A stretch of DNA of 64,000 nucleotides, from NCBI RefSeq assembly GCF_000002985.6, contig NC_003281.10, forward strand, positions 496,001-560,000, read 5' to 3'. The notes below the pieces were generated by a model. The model worked only from the letters and a program-made list of their open reading frames with translations, was not told the DNA's origin and made no database searches. Positions 56,276-64,000 of this stretch are shown here, in pieces. The number at the start of each line of letters is the position of its first letter. Positions within the stretch are counted from its first letter, which is position 1. The translations under genes and the position numbers were made by a program. Source of the DNA: Caenorhabditis elegans. Taxonomy: Eukaryota; Nematoda; Chromadorea; Rhabditida; Rhabditidae.

Positions 56276-57954
56276 TTAAATTAAAAATTTTTCAAAATCT
56301 CGGCAAAATTCAAAGTGGTGTAGTTTGGGCAAATTTCCAAAAACCTTGAAATTTTTTTTACAGTTTCAGAAAAAAAAATTTTATGGTCTAAAACTTACGT
56401 GCAATTTTTCTAAACGACAAATTTTTCCAATTCCTCGAAATCTACAGGCCAGGCTTCCTCATTCATTTCTCTAAAAACCCATGCCAACCGGGTGCTTTTT
56501 TCCGGAAAGTAGGGTACTCATCAACTTGTTCCTCGTAACTGATACGCCAAGTGCGCTCACTTGGGGAGGCCGCGAACTCTTTTCTGCCATTGTTTTCACC
56601 TGATTTCCTAAGTACACATTGCACGGAGCCAGCCTTGAAACCAGTTATTCCATCCCCTCCCCCCGACGGAGTAACGTGAAAAACGGAGACCAGAACACGT
56701 GTCCAGAAGGGGAACCAGACCCATTAGGTTTCTCAGCTGTTCTTTGAGGTGAGAAGCTAGGCTATTAGTAAGGCTTTAATGAGGAGAGGCACGGCTTTGT
56801 TCATTAATTTTCTGCAGAAACTTTTTGAGTAACTTTTTCAAGATTCGGGAGAAGCAGTGTTTTATCCAGGAACCCACGTTACTTATTTTTTATACTGTCG
56901 GTTTAAAAAATTGGACTGCAAAAATTTTCAGCCAAAAAGATTTCGAAAAAAAAATAAAAATTTCTTAATAGTTTAAAATTATTCCGATAGTTGTAAAAAA
57001 TCCTAAAAAACTACGTTAGACTTGTTTCAAGTTGCAAAGCTGAGTAACTTTTCAGAACCCAAAAATTTTTGATTTCCCTGAATTCAGGTCACTGAGTAGG
57101 TACTTTCTAGGTAAGTTGCCGTGTCTCGGAGTTCTTTTTATTTATTTTTATTTCTTTTAATGGGCATTTCAGATATTATATATTTTAAGCTAGTTCTGAA
57201 AGTTAAAAAAAATTCCGAAAATAATTTTTTGGATTTTTTTTTTAATTTAAAACTTTTGCCCGGATTTCTAATGAAAAAGTGTTTTTGAACGTCTCAAATT
57301 ATTCCAAGCATTCAAACTTACCATACTTTTTAGGTATTACCTCAAATTGCAATAGTTTCCTATGTTTTGTCGGTAACTCGTCCATATTTGTACAGAGAAG
57401 CCCTCTCGAGGCGGTGTCTGCGGCAAACTCTCAAAAAGTTTGCATTTACTCAATGACTCTAGAACCAACCTGGGGTAGCCATTTTAGTTGATATTATATA
57501 AATTGTAAGTATTAATGCGTATTTATCGATTTGCTTTTCTTCCTTTTAACCGTCCTACCTCCTCACAGCAATAAAAATAAGCGGCACCTCTTTTCCTTTT
57601 TTTTCAGCTCATATGTCGGTTTTAATAATTTGACTGGTGGCAATTATTGGTCCGTTTTATTGAACATTGTTTTTTGAAATTGTATTTATTGTATATTGGT
57701 ACATTAGTACAAAGAGGAACCTTTTTTGACAGTGTAGAGCTCTGGCATGGCTTTGGGAGCTCGTATTTTTAATATATTTTTTCATTTAAAAAACAGTCAT
57801 ATAATTTTAATTACAAACTTATGTTTAGAGTGGACATTTAAAAAACGACGAAAAGTCATAATAAAACACTCCAATATATTTCAGATGTTTCATAATTTCC
57901 GGCCAAAGGTTTGGCAAATTGCCAAAATTTTGAAAAAAAAAGAGATTTCAAGGA

Positions 57955-58440
57955 AATCTTGAGCAATTTCGCATGTTCCGACCAGGGGTGTGCGGATAAC
58001 CGATTTTTTCGGCTAACGGATAAATCGGCTTATGCCGATTTTTTGAGAACCGGCTAACGGCTAATTCGGCTAATCGGTAAAAAGGTCGGCTAACGGATAA
58101 TTCGGCTAATATTAGCCGAGTTAGCCGAATTAGCCGATCGGCGAATTCGGCTAAATCGGCTATTATCCGCACACCCCTGGTTCCGACCTCTCCAATGTTT
58201 TAATACGAATAATTAAAACAATATTATAGTATAAAAAATGTAGGAAAAAAAATGTATTTTTGGTCGACTTGCAAAATTATGAATGACAAAAACAAAAAAA
58301 GAGTAATTGTCACTTTTTTATTGACAGTAAATAAAAAATGTTCAAAAAATTTTTGAAAAGTTTTTTTACGATATTTGGTCATTTTGACACCATCAAAGTA
58401 GTTTTTCACACTTTACCCACTGGCGCTTCTCCACTTTTGA
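57955..58440. repeat. Dispersed repeat related to the unc-45 intron element, interrupted by a MITE
   Basis: Aligns with 4745-5105: reverse orientation for the GCATGTTCCGACCTC to GGTCGACTT stretch, direct for GGTCATTTTGACAC and CCCACTGGCGCTTCTCC. Interrupted at 57983-58179. Confidence 0.7.
57983..58179. mobile_element. hAT-type MITE nested in another repeat
   Basis: Ends CAGGGGTGTGCGGATAA and TTATCCGCACACCCCTG are perfect 17-bp inverted repeats. Flanks GTTCCGAC (57975-57982) and GTTCCGAC (58180-58187) are an exact 8-bp duplication. The interior is made of CGGCTAACGGATAATTCGGC blocks in both directions. 197 bp. Confidence 0.93.
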
Positions 58441-59339
58441 AAAGAAGTAAATATTTTGTAAATTGAGAATTTTTGGTAAAAATCATTTCTCGATAGCTTG
58501 GAAGCTTGGAAAATCTCACATTGTAAAAATTTCGAAATTTTTGGCAAATTCATCACGTGGTAAAATAACATTAAAATTTTCAACATCTTTAAGCTTGTAA
58601 CTATTTTTCAACTGAATTTCCCACTTTTGTGAACTTTTACTGTACCGGTTTTTTGTGCTTGCCATGCCTCCCGTATTTGGTATTAACCTCCTAATATGTA
58701 ATGCAAATATTGCGAAAAAAAATCATGTTGATTCATTTTTGTGTATTAAAATTTGTGACGTTTTGTTTTTCACAAAATTGCATCCGACATATCACGGGTG
58801 TCAAGTTGAAAACCCTCGATTGCCTGTATTTTTTGACAAATACTCGCGCAAGAGTCTTTGTAAATTTGCAGGAACAAGCCACACAAGCTTCTCGTAAATC
58901 TAAAACTGTGATAATTTTCTCCAAATGGCTCTGAATTTTTTCACAATTTCCATTGTCACTTTGTTTTGAAAATTCAAAATGTTAGCACAGCTTTTGTTGC
59001 TTACTCTCCTGCTCACCAAGCATTCCTCTCTCCCTATTAATTAGTACTATGAACACACTTGAACAGACACGACATGAAACCCGGTTTCCAAATTAGAAGG
59101 TGTCATGTATACATGTTGTCATGGACACTGGACTTACTTGAAGTGTCAGGTGGAAATATATAGGGTCTCTCGTTAGTTGGCACTTCAAACTCACAGAGCT
59201 TGGAGCTTTTCTTTTTAGTATACAGCTTCATCTATTTTATGCACTTATGTCTTGCTTGAAAAAAAAAATGAAAACGTTGATTTTGAAATTAGGAATTAAA
59301 AAAATTCGCCGAAAAATATATACCTCATCCAACTACGAG

Positions 59340-59660
59340 CTTTTCTGTAAACCAGGCTCCCATATATCTACATCAGATTTTTATAAATCTACAGATGACC
59401 CCCTTCGAAAAAATTCGTAAACCTACAAGAGCTTCCGTAAATCCACACAGGCTTTTGAAATTAACAAAAACGCCTTTAAACATATACGAACTTCCTCAAA
59501 TCAACGCTAAACCCTTATTCTTTAAACCAACCTCCGTAAATCTACAAGAAACTGCAAATATATTCAAAACCATCGTAAATCCACACAAGCTTCCGTAAAT
59601 CTATATGAGCTTTCCTAACTTAACATAGGTTTTTTGAGAGTATCCGTAAATTCACACAAG
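59340..59660. repeat. CGTAAATCTACA motif array
   Basis: Many CCGTAAATCTACAAGA and TTCGTAAACCTACAAGAG type motifs, just upstream of the coding exon at 59953. Further arrays lie at 60085-60610, 61005-61345 and 61925-62000 in the following intron. Confidence 0.8.
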
Positions 59661-59952
59661 CTTCTGGTCACATTTTCGGCATCCTATTGTTTAAATCAAT
59701 TTTCCTCTGTTTCAAAGTAGTTACTCTATACAATTTTTCTGCAGAAATTTCGTGCAAAAAACGAAAAAGAACCGTTTTCATTTCAGTTTTCTCCCGATTC
59801 AGAATGAATTCTGACTCATTTCGTTTTCCCCCTTTTCCTATCACTCTTCTTTGCTTTATATTTACTGCTTTTCCTTTTTTTCTGAATTTTTTGAGTTTTC
59901 ATTTTCATGAAATCAAAAAATGCACCTTTTCCCAATTTTAATTTTCCAGGGA

Positions 59953-60033
59953 ATGGACTACGACGTGGACACCTTGAGATCTGCAAAAAGCAATCGAGAC
60001 GCCAGCCATCGGTACTACAATATGCTTATTCAG
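59953..60033 (+). CDS. First coding exon of an unidentified gene (continues beyond the window)
   Basis: An AATTTTCCAG acceptor at 59940-59949 is followed three bases later by ATG, then 27 codons (MDYDVDTLRS, ending RYYNMLIQ) and a CAG/GTTAGT donor at 60033. The short spacing from acceptor to ATG suggests SL trans-splicing and a true first exon. Codon use is clearly coding-like against the surroundings. The following intron would exceed 3.9 kb, common for first introns. A CTCCAG near 63992 might be the next acceptor. Product not recognised. It might instead be an internal exon. Confidence 0.6.
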
Positions 60034-60084
60034 GTTAGTTTTTTTTTAAAAGATTTATTACATTTTGAATTTTCAACATAAATT

Positions 60085-60610
60085 TACGAGTTTGGATGTG
60101 TTGCAAAAATCCCCGTAAATCCACACTAGTCTGTGTAAATATATAAGATTTATTTTGACATTCCAAAAAATTATCCTTAAAGCCTGAGAAAAAAAAACTT
60201 GTATTTCTACACAAACTTTTTTTTGTAATTTTTTTTGTACCAGCCGCTGTAAATCAAAACGAGCTGCCGTAAATCTACAAAGGCCTCTGCAAAAAAAGAA
60301 CATAGAAATGCGTTTTTGTAATTCTACAAACATTTCTTCAAATTTACATAAAATATTATTCCGTAAATCGACACAAGCTCGCGTAAATCGACACAAACTC
60401 CCATAAATCCACATAAACTTCCGGCATCTTCAAAAAGTTTCCGTGAACTTACTAAAGTTTTTGTAAATCCACACCAGCTCCCTTAAACCTACAAAATCCT
60501 TCAAAAATTGACGAAAACTACACTTAATCGACAAGAACCTTTGTAAATCTACAAAAATAATTTCTAGTCTATAAGAATCTCCGTAAATCTACCAGAGCTT
60601 CGGTAAATCA
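60085..60610. repeat. CGTAAATCTACA motif array
   Basis: Dense, irregularly spaced CCGTAAATC(T/C)ACA motifs in direct orientation, with spacers of 10-40 bp. Confidence 0.8.
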
Positions 60611-62454
60611 ATTTCTCAGAACAGTTTTCAATCCACTTTTCGGGTTTTCTCACCTCTTCACACGATCGTTCCTCCAATTTCCATCGCATCCCATCCAAAT
60701 ATGGTAAAACTAATTACATACAGAATCCTCTGTTTCCATCCACTTTTTCGTCCATTCCTCCGTCACTTCAAGGAGAAGAAGACAAGGTCAATGTCTACTA
60801 CAAGTGTCTATGTGACCATCTCCATGTCATTTTCTCCTTTTACATACTGCTTTGTGCCTTTTGATGAGTGTTTTCTTCTAACACTGACACGGAACTGCTT
60901 CCTTTTGTGTGATTTCTCCAGTTTTCTAGATCTTTTTTTAAAATATTTTTTGATAAGTATTCAGCTTTTTCCTAGTCACTGTAGTTGTAAATTGAAAACA
61001 CCTAATCTTCGTAAATCTACAACAGTTTTCGTAAATCTACGCTAGTCTTTGTAAATATACATGAATTACCGTAAATCCACATGGACACTTCTGAATCCAC
61101 ATACCGTAAATTCTCTATCAGTACTGCAGTCTCTAATAGTGTTGCATTCAAAAAGGACCTGAAAATTAGTGCGACATGCAGCACTAATAGAGAATATACG
61201 GTAACCTTTCGTAAATCTTTTTTAATGATCGTAAATCGACATTAGATTTTTGTTTTGATCTTACACTACTTTCCGTAAATCTACAATAGCCCCCGTAAAT
61301 GTACTCAAGCTACGTGAAATTCTAGTAAATCTACATGGAACCTTGTTAATGTATAATACAATAAACTTTAAAAAGTTTTTTACTTTAAAAAATTTCCAAT
61401 TTCGGCGCGTCAAAAACAGTTCTTTTGTTGTTTTTTTTTTTTTGGCTTTTTTGATTGTTTTTTTTGCGAAAAGGGCGGGGCCTAGTTTAATATAAAACCC
61501 CTGACACAGGAAAATTGAAAATTGAAACATGGAAAAAGAAACAAAAATATTCTGTTTTGATTCACTGCTAGACGTTACTGTACGGTGTTGGAGAATCAAT
61601 GGAATCAACAGGAGACGGATCAGTGAGGCTTATGAGGTGGGGTACTGTAGAGATACATGAAATTTATTAGCTGGGAAAATATTAGGGAGAAATTTTGGGT
61701 AAATTTCATATAGTTGACAAAATTTTGATATATTCAGTTTCAAGAAAATTGTGGCTGTTTGAAAAAAGGTTTCTATTTTTAAAAAAATATGGAAAAAATT
61801 AATTAAAAATTGTTTTTTTGTTTTGTTTTCAGAGAGTTAAAACGAAAATACTGTAGAAAAATAAAAAATTGCCAAAAATTGTAAAACTAAAATACTGTAG
61901 AAAAATAAAAAATTGCCAAAAATTGAGTAGCTTCCGTAAATCTACAAGGACTTATTAATAGGTAAAGCGACATGTGTCTCCGTAAATCCACACTTCGTAA
62001 ATGCACGCTCTCTACATACAGATACTTTAGAAGATATGAAAATTTGTCAATTGACAAAATACTGTACAAAAAATTGCTTTCACTATGCCAGTTGACTTTT
62101 TCCGAAAATTTCAGGCCCTTACCCATTTTCCAAAGTCTGTTTACCAGCTGGCGGCAGGGTATTATAATGTGTTTATGCTCATATTATTGTTGCTCTTTTC
62201 CTCCCCCATCTCCTAAGAGTCTATGTATTGTTGTGCTCTTTCCTCTCAGGCTCTCGGCCGTCTTGTTACAACCACGCGCAGGTGTTCCGAAATGGCTCCA
62301 ATTTCTAAGAGTATGCTAATTTTAGTGAATAAACTCATTTTTAATATTGAAATTTTGGGAATCTACGTATAAAATTGTTTTTTGTTTTTCAATTTAAATT
62401 TGGTTATTTCGTAAGTTATGTTTGAAAATAGGGTCCAGTAACATCCAAAGCAGA

Positions 62455-62600
62455 CAAAAATTGCCGTTCGGCAAATCCGGCAAATCGGCAAAGTGCCGGT
62501 TTGCTGATTTGTCGGAAATGTTCAATTCCGGCAATTCGCTGGTTTGTCAATTTGCCAGAAATTTTCATTTTGGCCTATTGCCGATTTGACGTTTTTCAGA
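62455..62600. repeat. GCCGATTTGCC-type repeat
   Basis: TTGCCGTTCGGCAAATCCGG, GCCGGTTTGCTGATTTGTCG and CTATTGCCGATTTGACG. Confidence 0.7.
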
Positions 62601-63517
62601 AATTTATTGGACAGTGTAGCGATAGCTCCTATATTTTATAGGACAAAGAGCATTCGGTGTTGTCAATTTCTAAAAGTGTATTTTTCAAACGTATGAAAAT
62701 ATTTAGAAAAAGTATCAAAAATTAGCGAACTGTAAGATCTGCAAAAAAGGTCAACTTTAGTAAAATTGAAATAGAAAACTGCTCTTCAGTACTTGAAGGG
62801 AAATGTTGAAATGAAATCGACATCCAAAAAATGCTCTCTAAACCTGATAAACTCAAATTTCACCACCTGTACTGCTCTTGTAACTGTATGACCTTTGCAT
62901 AAATGTTGCATAAATACATCTGTCTGTTTGTCTGCGTATCACCCGAACATTCCATTGTCTGCCTGGCGTCTCTCAACTCCTCACACGCTCTTCTCACTCG
63001 TCACCTGTACCTCTTCTTGGCGGGAGATTGGCGGACGTTGGTGACACCCTGTACTCTTTCCTCGTTTTCTCTGCCGTCTCTCATTGAGTCTGTATTACTT
63101 TCTCTCTCTCGTGGAATCGTATCTTCTTACCTTTTAATGTACATAAACAAATTTCGCCGGCGCGTGTATATTTGTATGTGTGTGAGGGGTACTATAGAAG
63201 GGCACTGTTCCCTTTTATTTTCGACTCTGAATCTCTTTTTCTCTTGTTGAAATATTAGACAATTTTGGCACTCAAATGAAAAGAGCGATTTTGGATGTCA
63301 AATTTCTCTAACTTATGAACATTCGAAACAAATTCAAACTTGCATAACTTTCCATATTTTATTAGTTGACAACTTTTTGCTAGGACTTTTGATTTTCGGG
63401 TTCTTACAGTTTCTTCATTTGTACAAGTTTTCAACTAAAAAATTAGAGCTTACAAAATTTGCAAAAACTTTGCTACCTCACCTAATAACAGAGGAATGCT
63501 AATTTAAATTTGGTTTT

Positions 63518-63705
63518 GACACGTTGTGAAAGCCTGTCCCATCACGGTTTGGTCTACAAAAAATGCGGGAATCTTTTGCTCAAAAAATGTGTCAGCAGCA
63601 GCACGTTCTTAACCACGCGAAATCAGTTGAGAACTCTGCGCCTCAATTCCCGCATTTTTTGTAGATCTACGTAGATCAAACCGAAATGAGACAATCGGAC
63701 AACAC
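63518..63705. mobile_element. Palindromic MITE-like element, copy E
   Basis: GACACGTTGTGAAAGCCTGT, CTACAAAAAATGCGGGAATC, TCCCGCATTTTTTGTAGATC and CTACGTAGATCAAACCGAAA. Fifth copy of the family first seen at 1173. Confidence 0.85.
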
Positions 63706-64000
63706 AATTTCTTAAAATAGTTTTTGTTTCAAAATTCCAATTTTCTATGCCATTTTTCGTTTAAGCAATTTTTCAAACAGTTCTAAATTTTGGAAAATTT
63801 CAAGAAAAAGAGCAAACGACCGGTTTTTCGAAAAACTTTTTTTTTCAGTAAATACTTTTGCAAGTTTTTGTAAAATACAAACCAATATTTTTTGTTATCC
63901 AATGTATGGAATTCCAATGACTCATTCAAATTCTTTCCCTCTCTCCCAATTTTATCAATAAGTTTCTTCCGCCATCATTTTTCCGCCTCCAGTACATTTT

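Larger units (their letters stand above)
50522..59949. other. Gene-poor, repeat-rich region
   Basis: No exon supported in 9.4 kb. Contains GCCTAC/GTAGGC-rich sequence (50575-50665, 54545-54835), two MITEs (51385, 52152), a CCGACAGTTCCCTGG repeat (53590-53860), a polypyrimidine C-run (55061-55090), a GCCGATT array (55244), a palindromic repeat with a nested MITE (57955-58440), and CGTAAATCTACA motifs (59340-59660). The part next to 59950 is the candidate promoter of the following gene. Confidence 0.5.
60034..64000. other. Probable first intron of the gene starting at 59953
   Basis: No further convincing exon. Holds CGTAAATCTACA arrays, a GCCGATT-type repeat (62455-62600), a pyrimidine-rich segment with CTCTCTCTCGTGG (62900-63250), and MITE copy E (63518). 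A 32-bp acceptor-to-donor stretch at 62250-62281 was considered as a mini-exon and not accepted. Confidence 0.45.

Noticed and set aside
62250..62281. 32-bp mini-exon after CCTCTCAG
   Set aside because: The donor (GTGTTC) is weak and the length is very short; nothing confirms use.

Overview
The window is nuclear DNA of a nematode, almost certainly Caenorhabditis elegans near the left end of chromosome III. The left edge encodes the C-terminal UCS half of UNC-45. Genes have short introns with TTTTCAG-type acceptors, several start codons sit a few bases after an acceptor (trans-splicing style), and the non-coding DNA is AT-rich and full of palindromic MITEs, mariner relics and TTAGGC-like repeats. 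Gene models below were spliced by hand; each complete model closes in frame with consistent intron phases.

Layout. 271-6063 (+): last five exons of unc-45, with introns holding a 27-copy 31-bp tandem array and several MITEs. 6064-9500: 3' flank, a GC-rich hairpin, a dead mariner and a hAT-like MITE. 9503-15917 (-): a 1599-aa secreted protein with an EB-like cysteine module, five Kunitz domains and a long series of lustrin-type cysteine-rich repeats. 17875-27979 (-): a 1517-aa tandem paralogue of the same architecture in 20 exons. 29384-30915 (-): a 200-aa secreted protein of unknown family. 31-46 kb: gene-poor, with a second dead mariner, one intron-containing tRNA-Tyr, palindromes and repeats. 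46127-50374 (+): a 510-aa SLC22-like (organic ion) MFS transporter. 50.5-59.9 kb: gene-poor and repeat-rich. 59953-60033 (+): one coding exon that looks like the first exon of a gene continuing beyond the window.

Functional links. unc-45 encodes a myosin chaperone and is not functionally tied to its neighbours. The two Kunitz/lustrin genes are a head-to-tail duplication and probably make extracellular-matrix or cuticle-associated protease-inhibitor proteins. The space between them holds GATA motifs and a TCAAGGTCA nuclear-receptor half-site, compatible with epidermal or gut control. No operon is evident; the distance between the paralogues is about 2 kb.

The most unusual content is in the repeats. 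There are hAT-type MITEs with exact 8-bp target duplications, one of them nested in a repeat whose empty site survives in the unc-45 intron. About a dozen GCCGATTTGCC palindromic arrays appear to be the interiors of such MITEs. There is also an apparently exact 173-bp duplication. The paralogue pair shows strong intron-number asymmetry and paired loss of one Kunitz disulfide.
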